64,000 nt of DNA from Saccharothrix australiensis (GTDB lineage Bacteria > Actinomycetota > Actinomycetes > Mycobacteriales > Pseudonocardiaceae), in contig NZ_RBXO01000001.1 in the NCBI RefSeq assembly GCF_003634935.1, forward strand, positions 2,133,501-2,197,500, given 5' to 3'. Positions 54,530-63,977 of this stretch are shown one piece after another (the first letter of the stretch is position 1; each line of letters starts with the position of its first letter). A program made the translations under genes and the position numbers. The notes beneath the pieces were generated by a model that ran no database searches, was not told where the DNA came from, and saw only the letters and a program-made list of their open reading frames with translations.

Positions 54530-55711
54530 TCAGGCCGCGACGGGCTCCGCGCCGCGCTTGCGGACCAGCCGCGCGAGCGGTTCGACGACCCGCGCCGCGA
54601 CCGGCCCGAGCACCGCCATCAGCAGCACGTAGGCCGTGGCCAGGGCGGCCAGCTGCCCGTCCACCGCGCCGGAGGCCACCGTGAGGCTCGCGATGACGAT
54701 GGAGAACTCGCCGCGCGCCACCAGCGCCGCGCCCGCCCGCGCCCGGCCCAGCCTTCCGATGCCCTGCCGCCGCGCGGCCCACCACCCGGTCGCCACCTTG
54801 GTCAGCGTCGTGGCCACCGCGAGCGCGACCGCCAACCCCAGCACGGGCGGGATGGAGGCGGGATCGGTGTTCAACCCGAACACGACGAAGAACATCGCCG
54901 CGAACAGGTCCCGCAGCGGTTCCAGCATCCGCGTCGCGTTCTCCGCGGTGGACCCGGAGATCGCGATGCCGAGCAGGAACGCACCCACCGCCGCCGACAC
55001 CTGCAACTGCGAGGCGACGCCCGCCACCAGCAGCGCCGCACCGAGCAGCTTGAGCAGGAACACCTCGGGGTCGGGGCTGTCCACCACGGCCGACACGTAC
55101 CGGCCGAACTTCAGCGCCACGACCAGCACGACGGTGATCGCCGCCAGCGAGATGCCGACCGCGCTCAGCCCGCCCAGGAAGCTCACGCCCGCCAGCACGG
55201 CGGTCAGGATGGGCAGGTAGACCGCCATCGCGAGGTCCTCGAAGACCAGCACCGACAGCACCACCGGGGTCTCCCGGTTGCCCAGCCGGCCCAGGTCGCC
55301 CAGCACCTTGGCGATGATCCCGGACGACGAGATGTAGGTGACGCCCGCCATCGCGAGCGCGCCCACCGGGCCCCAGCCCAGGACGAGCGCGGCGATCGCG
55401 CCGGGCGCGGCGTTGAGGACGATGTCGACCAGGCCGGCCGTCCAGGACCGCTTGAGGCCGGTCATCAGCTCGGCGGCCGAGTACTCCAGGCCGAGCAGGA
55501 GCAGCAGGAGGATGACGCCGATCTCGCTGGAGATGTGCGAGAAGTCCTCGATGCCGTGCAGGGGTACCAGGCCGCCCTGCCCGAAGGCGAGGCCGCCGAT
55601 CAGGTAGAGCGGGATCGGCGAGATGCCGATCCGCCACGCCATCTTGCCGAGCAGGCCGAGGCCGAAGAACACGGCGCCGAGTTGGACCAGGGCGATCGCT
55701 GTGTCGTGCAA
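54530..55711 (-). CDS. Cation:proton antiporter (CPA2/KefB-KhtU type)
   Basis: About 393 residues with 12-13 hydrophobic segments. CPA2 markers: GVILLLLLLGLEYSAAELMT near residue 66, ITYIS-type region GVTYISSSGIIAKVLGDLGR near 122, VLSVLVFEDLAMAVYLPILT near 149 (essential Asp in the unwound helix), and SAAVGAFLLGIAISGSTAEN near 240. TTG 55711, four bases after the stop of the upstream regulatory subunit, is the likely start; the frame is open further but overlaps that gene. With the KhtT-like subunit it forms a K+(NH4+)/H+ antiporter. Confidence 0.9.
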   Translation of the reverse strand: MHDTAIALVQLGAVFFGLGLLGKMAWRIGISPIPLYLIGGLAFGQGGLVPLHGIEDFSHISSEIGVILLLLLLGLEYSAAELMTGLKRSWTAGLVDIVLNAAPGAIAALVLGWGPVGALAMAGVTYISSSGIIAKVLGDLGRLGNRETPVVLSVLVFEDLAMAVYLPILTAVLAGVSFLGGLSAVGISLAAITVVLVVALKFGRYVSAVVDSPDPEVFLLKLLGAALLVAGVASQLQVSAAVGAFLLGIAISGSTAENATRMLEPLRDLFAAMFFVVFGLNTDPASIPPVLGLAVALAVATTLTKVATGWWAARRQGIGRLGRARAGAALVARGEFSIVIASLTVASGAVDGQLAALATAYVLLMAVLGPVAARVVEPLARLVRKRGAEPVAA

Positions 55712-55715
55712 CGGC

Positions 55716-56195
55716 TCAGCCGCCCAGGATCTCTGTCGTCTTGGCCAAGCCGTCCGCCGTGCCGACGACGACCACGAGGTCACCGCCCTCGAACAGGAAG
55801 TCCGGGCGCGGCGACGGGTGCACCGAGCCGGCGCGCACCACGGCCACGATGGACGCGCCGGTGCGGCTGCGCAGCTCGGTCTCGCCCAGCGTGCGGCCGT
55901 CGAACCGGGAACCGGGGACGATGGGGAACTGCCTGGTCGAGATGCCCGCCACGTCGCGGTGCTGCTCCTCCAGGTGGGCCACCAGCTGCGGCGCGCCGAG
56001 GAGGCCCGCCAGCGTCCCCGCCTCGGCCGGGCTGAGCGCGATGGAGGCCGAGCAGTCGTCCGGGTCGTCCTTGCGGGACACGATCAGCTCGAACTTGCCG
56101 TCGCGGTGGGTGATGACCCCGATGCGGCGACCCGCGCGGATCATGAAGTCCTGACGGGTGCCGATGCCTGGCAGGGGCGTGACCTCGACGTTCAT
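55716..56195 (-). CDS. Cation:proton antiporter regulatory subunit (KhtT-like, TrkA-C)
   Basis: A 159-residue soluble protein: an N-terminal domain (MNVEVTPLPGIGTRQDFMIR, GKFELIVSRKDDPDDCSASI) and a C-terminal TrkA-C domain (RFDGRTLGETELRSRTGASI, PRPDFLFEGGDLVVVVGTAD). In Bacillus KhtT, nucleotide or proton binding to this subunit gates the KhtU antiporter. It is coupled to the antiporter gene and divergent by only 18 bases from the DUF1015 gene. Confidence 0.9.
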   Translation of the reverse strand: MNVEVTPLPGIGTRQDFMIRAGRRIGVITHRDGKFELIVSRKDDPDDCSASIALSPAEAGTLAGLLGAPQLVAHLEEQHRDVAGISTRQFPIVPGSRFDGRTLGETELRSRTGASIVAVVRAGSVHPSPRPDFLFEGGDLVVVVGTADGLAKTTEILGG

Positions 56196-56213
56196 GGGTT
56201 CATGATAATCGGC

Positions 56214-57443
56214 ATGACTGATCGGGTACGGGCGGTGCGCAGGGGCTGGGTGGTCCGCGACGGGGTGCCGGGGCCGGACGTGGACGAGTTCGCCGAGCCC
56301 GAGCGGGTCGTCGAGGCGCTGGCCGCCGCGCGCGACGGCACGCTGCTCGCGGTCCAGCACCCGCACCGCACGCCGGCCGCGCTCGCCGCCGGGCTGGGCC
56401 TGCTCGACGCGTTACCGGGGGCGCGCGCCGACCTGGCCCGCCTGTGCCGCACGGCGTACCGGCCGGTGTCGGACGTCGTCGCGCCCTACCGCGTGGACGG
56501 ACCGGACGGCACGGCGCACGGCCTGCTGTGCCTGGTCGACCCGGCGGCCGTCGGGCACACCGAGGAGGTCTACCCGGACGTCGTGGCCGAACGCGCCGCC
56601 GTGCTGGCCGGGCTGGGCTGCGTGACCAGCGCCGCGTTGCTGGTGCCGGTGCCGGCCGACGCCGCCGGGCGGCGGGAGCCCGCTGACGCCGTGGGGCGGC
56701 CGGTGGCGGGCGACGCCGTGGGGCGGCGGGTGGTCGGCGACGCCGCCGGGTGGCCGGGGCGGGCCGTCGTCGAGGTTGAGCCGTCCGAGCTGACCAGGCT
56801 CGTGGCGGAGGTGGACGAGGAGCCCGCCGTGTCGGTGGTCGACCCCGGCGGGCGGCGGCACGAGCTGTGGCTGGTGGGCCCCGGCGACCGCCAGGACGCC
56901 CTGCTGGCCGCCGCCGGCGCGCACCCGCTGATGGTCGCGGACGGCAACCACCGGGTGGCGGCAGCGGCGGCGGCCGGGCTGACCGGCCTGCTGGCGCTGG
57001 TCGCGGCCGGACCGGACCTGCGCGTCGGGCCGATCCACCGCGCCCTGGTCGGCACCGGGCTGACCCTGGACGCGCTGGCGGCGGCGTGGCGCGGGCGCGG
57101 GCTGCGGGTGGACGCCGTCGACGGGTCCGCGCGGCCGTCGCCCGGCGTGGTGGTGGCGGTGTCCGGCGCGCGGGCGCTGCGCGTGGCGCTGCCGTCCACC
57201 GGCGTCGACCACGCGTCCGTCGAGTCCGACCTGCTGGCGGCGCTGGGCCTGGACCCGGAGGGCCCGCACGTGCGGCCGGTGACCGGCGGCGCGCCGCCGG
57301 CCGCGGACGCGCTGCTGCTCATCGCGCCCGTCCCGGTGGCCGACGTGCTGTCGGTGCACGCGGCGGGCGGTCGGATGCCGCGCAAGAGCACCTACTTCAC
57401 CCCCAAGCCGCGGAGCGGCCTGCTGCTGGCCGAGCCCGGCTGA
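56214..57443 (+). CDS. DUF1015 domain protein with a tandem-repeat insert
   Basis: A 409-residue DUF1015 protein; archaeal relatives include a free-serine kinase (SerK). Markers: DVVAPYRVDGPDGTAHGLLC near residue 82, YPDVVAERAAVLAGLG near 118, PLMVADGNHRVAAAAAAGL near 239 (catalytic-type D-G-N-H-R), and the family-specific end MPRKSTYFTPKPRSGLLL. Residues 149-184 are four nine-residue repeats of the form DAxGRxxxG, encoded by a 27-base minisatellite. ATG 56214 lies 18 bases from the divergent regulatory-subunit gene. Confidence 0.88.
   Translation: MTDRVRAVRRGWVVRDGVPGPDVDEFAEPERVVEALAAARDGTLLAVQHPHRTPAALAAGLGLLDALPGARADLARLCRTAYRPVSDVVAPYRVDGPDGTAHGLLCLVDPAAVGHTEEVYPDVVAERAAVLAGLGCVTSAALLVPVPADAAGRREPADAVGRPVAGDAVGRRVVGDAAGWPGRAVVEVEPSELTRLVAEVDEEPAVSVVDPGGRRHELWLVGPGDRQDALLAAAGAHPLMVADGNHRVAAAAAAGLTGLLALVAAGPDLRVGPIHRALVGTGLTLDALAAAWRGRGLRVDAVDGSARPSPGVVVAVSGARALRVALPSTGVDHASVESDLLAALGLDPEGPHVRPVTGGAPPAADALLLIAPVPVADVLSVHAAGGRMPRKSTYFTPKPRSGLLLAEPG
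56658..56765 (+). repeat. 27-base minisatellite, four copies, inside the DUF1015 gene
   Basis: Units starting GACGCCGYNGGG at 56658, 56685, 56712 and 56739, in frame with the gene and each coding nine residues (DAAGRREPA, DAVGRPVAG, DAVGRRVVG, DAAGWPGRA). The middle two are nearly identical. Copy number could vary between strains without breaking the frame. Confidence 0.85.
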
Positions 57444-57543
57444 GGCCGACCGGGCTCCGCGCCGCGCCCTGGTGCGGGTGTGATGGGCCACACCAGGCAC
57501 AATAGGAGGTTGACGGTCCGGTCGCGTTGAGGAGGAAACCCCG

Positions 57544-58263
57544 GTGGCACACGGTGAGCTGCGTGGCGTGGTGGCCCTCGACGGGCCGTCCGGCACCGGC
57601 AAGTCCTCCGCCGCGCGCCGACTGGCGGCCTCGCTCGGCGCGCGCTACCTGGACACGGGCGCCATGTACCGCGCGGTCACGCTGGCCGTGCTGCGCGCGG
57701 GCGTCGACCCGACCGACGCGGAGGGCGTCGCCGCGGTCGCCCGCGCCGCCGGGCTGGCGCAGGGCGACGACCCGGAGCACTCGACCACGACCCTGGCCGG
57801 CGTGGACGTCGGCGCGGACATCCGCGGCCCCGAGGTGACCTGCGCGGTGTCCCCGGTGTCGGCCGTGCCGTCGGTGCGCGAGCTGCTGGTGGCGCACCAG
57901 CGCGCGATCATCGCCGCGGCCCTGGAGCAGGCGGGCGGCATCGTCGTCGAGGGCCGGGACATCGGCACGGTCGTCGTGCCGGACGCCGCGCTGAAGGTCT
58001 ACCTGACCGCCGACGCGGAGGCCCGCGCGCAGCGGCGCGCCAAGCAGGACAGCGACTCCGGCCGCGCGGCCACGGTCGACGCGACGCTGGCGGACGTGCG
58101 GCGGCGCGACGCCTACGACTCGACGCGCGCCGTGTCGCCGCTGCGGCCCGCCGAGGACGCCGTCGAGCTGGACACCACGTCCCTCGACCTCGCCGGCACC
58201 CTCGCCGCCCTGCTGGAGCTGGTCGAGCGGCGCGGGCTGCGCGTGGTGGCGGTGGGTGGGTGA
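57544..58263 (+). CDS. cmk: Cytidylate kinase
   Basis: A 239-residue (d)CMP kinase. Walker A is [20 protein letters not shown] near residue 12, the CMP-binding [19 protein letters not shown] near 35, [20 protein letters not shown] near 131, and lid residues [12 protein letters not shown] near 165. GTG 57544 follows GAGGAGG. Its stop overlaps the acyltransferase start (GTGA), and the acyltransferase overlaps der, a gene order conserved in actinomycetes. Confidence 0.95.
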   Translation: MAHGELRGVVALDGPSGTGKSSAARRLAASLGARYLDTGAMYRAVTLAVLRAGVDPTDAEGVAAVARAAGLAQGDDPEHSTTTLAGVDVGADIRGPEVTCAVSPVSAVPSVRELLVAHQRAIIAAALEQAGGIVVEGRDIGTVVVPDAALKVYLTADAEARAQRRAKQDSDSGRAATVDATLADVRRRDAYDSTRAVSPLRPAEDAVELDTTSLDLAGTLAALLELVERRGLRVVAVGG

Positions 58264-58913
58264 GCGGGCAGCTGCCCGAGGGCGCGCTGCCCTGGCTGCT
58301 GGACTTCGGCCGGTGGTTCGCCCGCGTCCCGTTCGCGTGGGCGTTCCGGGTGCGCGTGGCCGGGCGGTCCAACCTGCCGCCCACCGGTCCGGTCGTGGTG
58401 GTCGCCAACCACAGCTCGATGGTGGACGGACCCGTCCTGTTCGGCGTCCTGCCGCGCCGGGTGGTGTTCCTGATCAAGCAGGAGATGTTCCGCGGCCCCG
58501 CCGGGTGGGGCCTGCGGCGGATCGGCCAGCTCGCCGTGCGGCGCGGCGTGCCCGACCGCGCGCCGCTGGTGGCGGCTCAGAAGGTGCTCCGCGCGGGCGG
58601 CGTCGTCGGCGTGTTCCCCGAGGGCACGCGCGGCGCGGGTGACGTGGCGCAGGCGCAGCAGGGCGCGGCGTGGCTGGCCCGCTCGACCGGTGCGGTCGTG
58701 GTGCCGGTCGCGTGCCGCGGCACCCGGCGCCCCGCCGGTGCCCGGCGCCGGTTCCGGCCCGTGGTGGACGTGCTGGTCGGCGAGCCGTTCGAGGTGCCCG
58801 GCGACAAGGGCAGGCAGGCGCTGGAGAAGGCGACCGAGCAGGTCCGCGACCGCTTGGCCACGCTGGTGGCCGAGCTCGACAGCAAGCGAAGCGTGAGTGG
58901 AGAAGCAGGATGA
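58260..58913 (+). CDS. 1-acyl-sn-glycerol-3-phosphate acyltransferase (PlsC-like)
   Basis: A 217-residue acyltransferase. Motif [14 protein letters not shown] near residue 44 (catalytic HxxxxD as H-SSMV-D), motif III region [20 protein letters not shown] near 117, and [13 protein letters not shown] near 150. It transfers an acyl group to lysophosphatidate in phospholipid synthesis. GTG 58260 overlaps the cmk stop and its stop overlaps the der start (ATGA), so all three are co-translated. Confidence 0.92.
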   Translation: MSGQLPEGALPWLLDFGRWFARVPFAWAFRVRVAGRSNLPPTGPVVVVANHSSMVDGPVLFGVLPRRVVFLIKQEMFRGPAGWGLRRIGQLAVRRGVPDRAPLVAAQKVLRAGGVVGVFPEGTRGAGDVAQAQQGAAWLARSTGAVVVPVACRGTRRPAGARRRFRPVVDVLVGEPFEVPGDKGRQALEKATEQVRDRLATLVAELDSKRSVSGEAG

Positions 58914-60319
58914 CGGACTTGGACGGCACCTGGGCGGACGAGTCCGACTGGACCGCGTTCGACGGCGGTTCCGGCGACGGTGACGAGGTCGCGATCGTCC
59001 CGCAGCCGGTGCTGGCCGTCGTCGGCCGGCCGAACGTGGGCAAGTCGACGCTGGTCAACCGCATCATCGGCCGTCGCGAGGCGGTCGTGCAGGACGTGCC
59101 GGGCGTGACCCGCGACCGCGTCGCCTACGACGCGCTGTGGAACGGCCGGAAGTTCACCGTCGTCGACACCGGCGGCTGGGAGCCCGACGCCACCGGCATG
59201 ATGGCGTCGGTCGCCGCGCAGGCCGAGCTGGCCATCGCCACCGCCGACGCGATCCTGTTCGTGGTCGACGCGACGGTCGGCGCGACCACCACCGACGAGG
59301 CCGCCGTGAAGGTGCTGCGGCGCTCCAAGCGGCCCGTGCTGCTGGTGGCGAACAAGGTGGACGACGAGCGGCTCATGGCCGAGGTCGCGTCGCTGTGGTC
59401 GCTGGGCCTGGGCGAGCCGATCCCGGTCAGCGGCCTGCACGGGCGCGGGTCCGGCGACATGCTGGACAAGATCCTCGCGGCGCTGCCCGAGACCCCGCGC
59501 GACACGTTCGCGTCGACCGCGGGCGGTCCCCGGCGCGTCGCCCTGGTCGGCCGGCCGAACGTGGGCAAGTCGTCGCTGCTCAACCGCCTGACGGGGGAGG
59601 AGCGCTCGGTCGTCGACGCGGTCGCGGGCACCACCGTGGACCCGGTGGACTCGCTGGTGGAGCTGGACGACGAGGTGTGGCGGTTCGTGGACACCGCCGG
59701 CCTGCGCAAGCGGGTGAACTTCGCGTCCGGGGCCGAGTACTACGCGTCGCTGCGCACCAAGGCCGCGATCGAGTCCGCCGAGGTGGCGATCGTGCTGCTG
59801 GACGCGTCCGAGCCGATCAGCGAGCAGGACCTGCGGGTGCTGACGATGGTCGTGGAGTCGGGCCGGGCGTGCGTGCTGGCGTTCAACAAGTGGGACCTGG
59901 TGGACGAGGACCGGCGCAACGCGATGGTGCGCGAGCTGGAGCGGGGCCTCGTGCGCGTGCCGTGGGCCGAGCGGGTCAACATCTCCGCGCTCACCGGGCG
60001 CGCCGTGCGCAAGCTCGCGCCCGCCCTGCGCACCGCCCTGACCTCGTGGGACACCCGCGTGCCCACCGGACGGCTGAACTCCTGGCTGAACGACCTCATC
60101 CAGGCCACCCCGCCGCCGGTGCGCGGCGGCAAGCAGCCCAAGGTGCTGTTCGCGACCCAGGCGGGCACGAGGCCGCCGACGTTCGTCCTGTTCACCACCG
60201 GTTTCCTGGAGGCGGGCTACCGGCGGTTCATCGAGCGCAGGCTGCGCGAGGAGTTCGGCTTCGAGGGGAGCCCCGTGCGGATCTCGGTCCGGGTGCGGGA
60301 GAAGCGCCCGAAGAAGTGA
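58910..60319 (+). CDS. der: Ribosome biogenesis GTPase Der (EngA)
   Basis: A 469-residue protein with two GTPase domains and a C-terminal KH-like domain. Domain 1: [20 protein letters not shown] near residue 37 and VVDTGGWEP near 80, NKVDDERL near 146. Domain 2: [20 protein letters not shown] near 210, [20 protein letters not shown] near 259, [10 protein letters not shown] near 325. KH-like end: [20 protein letters not shown]. It acts in 50S subunit assembly. The N-terminal extension of 30 acidic residues ([20 protein letters not shown]) is common in actinomycetes. Confidence 0.96.
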   Translation: MTDLDGTWADESDWTAFDGGSGDGDEVAIVPQPVLAVVGRPNVGKSTLVNRIIGRREAVVQDVPGVTRDRVAYDALWNGRKFTVVDTGGWEPDATGMMASVAAQAELAIATADAILFVVDATVGATTTDEAAVKVLRRSKRPVLLVANKVDDERLMAEVASLWSLGLGEPIPVSGLHGRGSGDMLDKILAALPETPRDTFASTAGGPRRVALVGRPNVGKSSLLNRLTGEERSVVDAVAGTTVDPVDSLVELDDEVWRFVDTAGLRKRVNFASGAEYYASLRTKAAIESAEVAIVLLDASEPISEQDLRVLTMVVESGRACVLAFNKWDLVDEDRRNAMVRELERGLVRVPWAERVNISALTGRAVRKLAPALRTALTSWDTRVPTGRLNSWLNDLIQATPPPVRGGKQPKVLFATQAGTRPPTFVLFTTGFLEAGYRRFIERRLREEFGFEGSPVRISVRVREKRPKK

Positions 60320-60340
60320 TCGGTTGCCCCGGCAGGCCGA

Positions 60341-61003
60341 ATGCGGTTGCCTGACGTCGTGCCGGTGCGATTGGTCCTCGCGGACGACGAGGCGCTGCTG
60401 CGGCGGGGGCTGCGGGTGCTGCTGGAGGCCGACGGCCGCGTGCGGGTCGTCGCGGAGGCGGCGGACGGCGCGGCCCTGCTGGAGGCGGTGCGCCGCCAGC
60501 GGCCCGACGTGGCGCTGGTCGACGTCCAGATGCCGGGGATGGACGGGCTGTCGGCGCTGCGCGCGCTGCTGGCGTGGACCGACCCGCCCGCCGTGGCGGT
60601 GCTGACGACGTTCGACCTCGACGACTACGTGGCGACCGCGCTCGAACTGGGCGCGCAGGGCTTCCTGCTCAAGGACGCCGAACCCGAGGCGCTGGTCCGG
60701 GCCGTCGTCGACCTGGCGGCGGGCGGCGCGGTGCTGGACCCGAGGATCACCGCCCGCCTGCTGCCGAGGCTGCGCGCCGCGGGGCGGCTGCGGGAGAACC
60801 CGCAGCTCAACACGTTGAGCGCGCGGGAGAAGCAGGTGCTGGCGCGGATCGCGAACGGGCAGTCGAACAGCACCATCGCGGCCGGCCTCGGCTTGAGCGA
60901 GGCGACGGTGAAGAGTTACGTGTCCACCGTGCTGACGAAGCTCGGCGTGGAGAACCGCGTGCAGGCGGCGCTGGTGGCGCACCAGGTCGGTGGCGCGTGG
61001 TGA
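60341..61003 (+). CDS. NarL/FixJ-type response regulator
   Basis: A 220-residue response regulator. Receiver domain: VRLVLADDEALLRRGLRVLL near residue 8 (acidic pair), phospho-acceptor Asp in VALVDVQMPGMDGLSALRAL near 57, and GFLLKDAEPEALVRAVVDLA near 105 (Lys). LuxR-type HTH: LSAREKQVLARIANGQSNST and LGLSEATVKSYVSTVLTKLG near 160-195. Start is ATG 60341 or a GTG at 60359. It overlaps the histidine kinase gene by four bases (GTGA), so it comes first in the operon, unlike most pairs of this class. Confidence 0.94.
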   Translation: MRLPDVVPVRLVLADDEALLRRGLRVLLEADGRVRVVAEAADGAALLEAVRRQRPDVALVDVQMPGMDGLSALRALLAWTDPPAVAVLTTFDLDDYVATALELGAQGFLLKDAEPEALVRAVVDLAAGGAVLDPRITARLLPRLRAAGRLRENPQLNTLSAREKQVLARIANGQSNSTIAAGLGLSEATVKSYVSTVLTKLGVENRVQAALVAHQVGGAW

Positions 61004-62109
61004 TCGTGCTGGAGGTGCTGGCCGTCGCGGTGCCCGCCGCGATGGTGCTGCTGGCCGACGTCGCCCCGTACGCGTGGTCCATCCCGACGGCGCTGGCGGC
61101 GTGCGCGCTGCTGCCCGTGCGCCGGTGGTGGCCGTGCGCCGCGGTGCTCGCCTGCCTGCCCGCGCTGGCGGGCGGCCTGGGCTGGCCGCCGACCGTCGTG
61201 GCGCTCTACCGCGTCGGCCGGACGTCGTCCGTGCGGGTCATGGTCGTGAGCGCGGCGGTGACCACGGCGTTCCCGGCGACGGTCGTCGTGGCGACCCAGC
61301 ACCTGACCGTGGGCGGCGTGCTGCTCACGTACGCGTTCAGCTTGTTCATGTCCGGGGCGCCCACGGCGCTGGGCGCGCTCATCACGACCCGGCAGAAGCT
61401 GACCGAGAGCCTCGCGGAGGCGTCACGGGCGCGGGAGGCGGAGCTGGAGGCGCGGGAGGCCGGCGCGCGGGCGTCGGAACGGGCGAGGATCGCGCGCGAG
61501 ATCCACGACGCCGTCGGCCACCACGCCACGCTCATCGCGGTGGAGTCGGCGGCCCTGGCGGCGACCACGGACTCGCCCGAGGTGCGGCGGACCGCGCGGC
61601 GGCTGCGCGGCCTGGCGAAGGACGCGCTGGCGGAGATGCGAGCGGCCCTCGGCCTGCTCAACACGGAACCGGCCCAGGGCCACGAGGACATACCGCACCT
61701 GGTGGACCGGGCAAGGGCCGCCGGCCTGACCATCCGCTTGGACGACAAGGTCGACCACCTGCCGCCGTCCATCAGCCGCGCGGCATTCCGCGTGGTGCAG
61801 GAAGCCCTGACCAACGTGACCAAACACGCGCCCGGCGCGGCCGTCCAGGTGCGACTGTCGAAAGCGGACGGAAGGGTCAAGGTCTCGGTGGTCAACGGCC
61901 GGCCACTCCACCCGTCGACCGCCGAGCCGGGCGGCAGCGGCCTCCACGGCCTCTCCGAACGCATCCGCCTGGTGGGCGGGACCCTCACCACCACGCCGCG
62001 GGCGGACGGCAGCTGGGAGCTGGAAGCCGACCTACCCTCCGGTCCGTCGAAAGTTGACGCAGGTGACTCGACTTCAGGCGGTAGTGCGCACAACGCGGCG
62101 AACGCATAG
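61000..62109 (+). CDS. Sensor histidine kinase (HisKA_3, NarL-type partner)
   Basis: A 369-residue membrane kinase. Residues 1-135 contain about five hydrophobic segments (VIVLEVLAVAVPAAMVLLAD, ALAACALLPVRRWWPCAAVL, VMVVSAAVTTAFPATVVVAT, LLTYAFSLFMSGAPTALGAL). A coiled linker precedes the HisKA_3 box SERARIAREIHDAVGHHATL near 165 (phospho-His). The ATPase has FRVVQEALTNVTKHAPGAAV near 265 and GLHGLSERIRLVGGTLTT near 315. The unusually short sensor part is typical of actinobacterial three-component-free sensors of membrane stress; the stimulus is unknown. Terminator follows. Confidence 0.93.
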   Translation: MIVLEVLAVAVPAAMVLLADVAPYAWSIPTALAACALLPVRRWWPCAAVLACLPALAGGLGWPPTVVALYRVGRTSSVRVMVVSAAVTTAFPATVVVATQHLTVGGVLLTYAFSLFMSGAPTALGALITTRQKLTESLAEASRAREAELEAREAGARASERARIAREIHDAVGHHATLIAVESAALAATTDSPEVRRTARRLRGLAKDALAEMRAALGLLNTEPAQGHEDIPHLVDRARAAGLTIRLDDKVDHLPPSISRAAFRVVQEALTNVTKHAPGAAVQVRLSKADGRVKVSVVNGRPLHPSTAEPGGSGLHGLSERIRLVGGTLTTTPRADGSWELEADLPSGPSKVDAGDSTSGGSAHNAANA

Positions 62110-62156
62110 TGGCAGGCGTCGACGCTCGGGGGAGCGGTAGGTCGACCGAGGGGAAC

Positions 62157-62184
62157 GCGGAGGCCCGCCCCGGCGGGTCTCCGC
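62157..62184. terminator. Terminator behind the two-component operon
   Basis: GCGGAGGCCCGCC and GGCGGGTCTCCGC, 13-base arms with one G:T pair and a two-base loop, 47 bases after the kinase stop. Confidence 0.75.
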
Positions 62185-62289
62185 CAAACGCCCAGCTCAG
62201 CGCTTTGATCGGCGAACACGGGGGGCCGTGACGGGGGTCGTTGTCGGGTGCGCTAAGCTATGCGCGCACCCCCGGAACGGGGATGTGGC

Positions 62290-62363
<74 letters not shown>

Positions 62364-62389
62364 CGGTCGATAGAGGGCGTAAGCCCAGA

Positions 62390-62427
62390 TCAGGGCCTTG
62401 GATCACTTCGGTGAGACAAGGCCCTGA
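62390..62427. terminator. Inverted repeat between tRNA-Pro and integrase
   Basis: TCAGGGCCTTG and CAAGGCCCTGA, 11-base perfect arms around a 16-base loop. It can terminate the tRNA transcript and the integrase transcript from the other side; it may also be part of the element's attachment region. Confidence 0.7.
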
Positions 62428-62483
62428 CCCGTTTCAGGGCAGCGCTATCTCACAATTTCTCACGAACGCTCGTACTGCTTGCT

Positions 62484-63653
62484 TCAGCCCAGGAGTTCGT
62501 CGAGCTGGTCGGCCGCTTGGCGCAGGTGCTCGACGTCGGGGTGGATGTAGACCCGCTTGGTGAAGCTGAGGTCCGCGTGGCCAGCCCAGGCGCTGACGAT
62601 CACATCGGGGACGCCCGAGGTGGCCAGGTAGGTCAGGCAGGCGTGGCGGGCGTCGTAGGGCCGGACCTTCCTGACCTTCGCCTCGGCCATCAGCTTGTAG
62701 ATGGCCCGCCGGAGCCGGTCGGTCTTCCAAGGCTGGCCCAGCTCGTCGACCAGCACGAACCCGGACCGCTCGTACAGCTCACCGGCTTTGATGGCCTCTG
62801 CGGCCTGCCGGGCCTTGAACGCCTTGAGCGCCGCGTGCAGGGGCTTGGGGAGCGGGAGCTTGCGCTTGCCCTTCTCCGACTTGGGCCCCTTCTCCTCGAC
62901 TTCGCCCTCGACCAGCGTCCTGGTCAGCTCGACCGACAGCGTCCCGGCGTCGAGGTCGACGGCGCTCCACCTGAGCCCGCACACCTCGGCTGGCCGCATC
63001 CCGATCAGCGCCAGGAGCACGGGCGCGTGGAGCCGGTGGTCGCGGATCGAGGCGAGGAACTCTCTCACCTCCGTCTCACTCCACGGCACCCGCTGGGCCG
63101 CCGCAGCCGCCGCCTTGCGCCGTGCTTCGCGTGGGATCTGCGTGTACTGGGCGACGTTGCGGACGACCAGCCTGCGCCGCAGTGCCACGTTCAGCGATGA
63201 CCTGAAGCGGCCCAGCGTGAGCTGGACGGACCGGACGCCGAGCCCGCTGCCGACCTTCCCGCCGCGCTTGCGGCCGGAGGTGAGCATCCAGCTCACCAGA
63301 TCGTCCACGTCTTCCTCGGTGACCGCTTGGAGCCGCTTGCCGCCGAGCCGCTCGCGTACCGGCAGCAGCGCGTCGGCGTAGTTGGCGGCGGTGGCCTTCT
63401 CGACGTCGACCGTCGTGGACTTCAGCCACGTGTCCAACCAGTCCGACACGGTCGTCTTGTCCGGCACGACGAACGCGCCCTCGTCGGTCTGGTGCTTGAT
63501 CTTGGCGTACTCGGCGCGGGCTTCCTTCTTGGTGCCGTAGGTTTTGGTGAGCTGCCTACGCTTGCCGGTCGCCGGGTCGCGCCCGATGTCGATCACGAAC
63601 CGGTACCTCGTCGTGCCGTCCTTCAACTCGACCTTCTTGATCGGGTCCCCCAC
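62484..63653 (-). CDS. Tyrosine site-specific integrase
   Basis: A 389-residue tyrosine recombinase. An Arm-type N-terminus (KKVELKDGTTRYRFVIDIGR, KRRQLTKTYGTKKEARAEYA) is followed by the SAM-like core-binding domain (SDWLDTWLKSTTVDVEKATA). The catalytic domain has Arg in LIGMRPAEVCGLRW near residue 220, the ARHACLTYLA box near 345 with His-Arg partly shifted, His in WAGHADLSFTKRVYIH, and the nucleophile Tyr in that same motif near 370. GTG 63653 is the start, with AGGAG upstream. Length and position next to tRNA-Pro are typical for actinomycete integrative conjugative elements or prophages. Confidence 0.94.
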   Translation of the reverse strand: MGDPIKKVELKDGTTRYRFVIDIGRDPATGKRRQLTKTYGTKKEARAEYAKIKHQTDEGAFVVPDKTTVSDWLDTWLKSTTVDVEKATAANYADALLPVRERLGGKRLQAVTEEDVDDLVSWMLTSGRKRGGKVGSGLGVRSVQLTLGRFRSSLNVALRRRLVVRNVAQYTQIPREARRKAAAAAAQRVPWSETEVREFLASIRDHRLHAPVLLALIGMRPAEVCGLRWSAVDLDAGTLSVELTRTLVEGEVEEKGPKSEKGKRKLPLPKPLHAALKAFKARQAAEAIKAGELYERSGFVLVDELGQPWKTDRLRRAIYKLMAEAKVRKVRPYDARHACLTYLATSGVPDVIVSAWAGHADLSFTKRVYIHPDVEHLRQAADQLDELLG

Positions 63654-63671
63654 TGCGGTGGTGCTCCTTCG

Positions 63672-63977
63672 TTATCGGTCCCCCTCTGGTGGACCCAGAG
63701 GGGGCAACAGGCCAAGCTCACGAGCTCTGCGGATGTACCTCGCCACCTGCGGGCGAGAGCGGTTCATCGCGTGCCCCACCATGACCGCGGGCGACTTGCT
63801 GCCCGCTGCCAGTGCCTCGGTGTAGATCTGTGCCGCCGTGTGCGCGTCCCGGTCGGCTTGGCTGAGGCTGTCCAGCACCGGCGCCGTACCTGTGGATACG
63901 GCGCGTTCGCGATGTTCGGGCGGCAACGTCGCCAACCACTCCTCGCGAACCGAAGCCGGTACCACCGCTGCGTTCAT
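63672..63977 (-). CDS. Small helix-turn-helix-like protein of the integrative element
   Basis: A 101-residue protein beginning MNAAVVPASVREEWLATLPP. The C-terminal half (AQIYTEALAAGSKSPAVMVG, NRSRPQVARYIRRARELGLL) reads as a helix-turn-helix, like the small regulators or excisionase-like proteins that precede integrase genes in actinomycete elements. It ends 18 bases before the integrase start and is probably co-transcribed. Not a recognised Xis; role inferred from position. The element continues beyond the window. Confidence 0.72.
   Translation of the reverse strand: MNAAVVPASVREEWLATLPPEHRERAVSTGTAPVLDSLSQADRDAHTAAQIYTEALAAGSKSPAVMVGHAMNRSRPQVARYIRRARELGLLPPLGPPEGDR

Noticed and set aside
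63672..63977. Excisionase (Xis) gene
   Set aside because: Position fits, but the protein lacks a recognisable Xis or MerR-like fold and could equally be a regulator; left as HTH-like protein.
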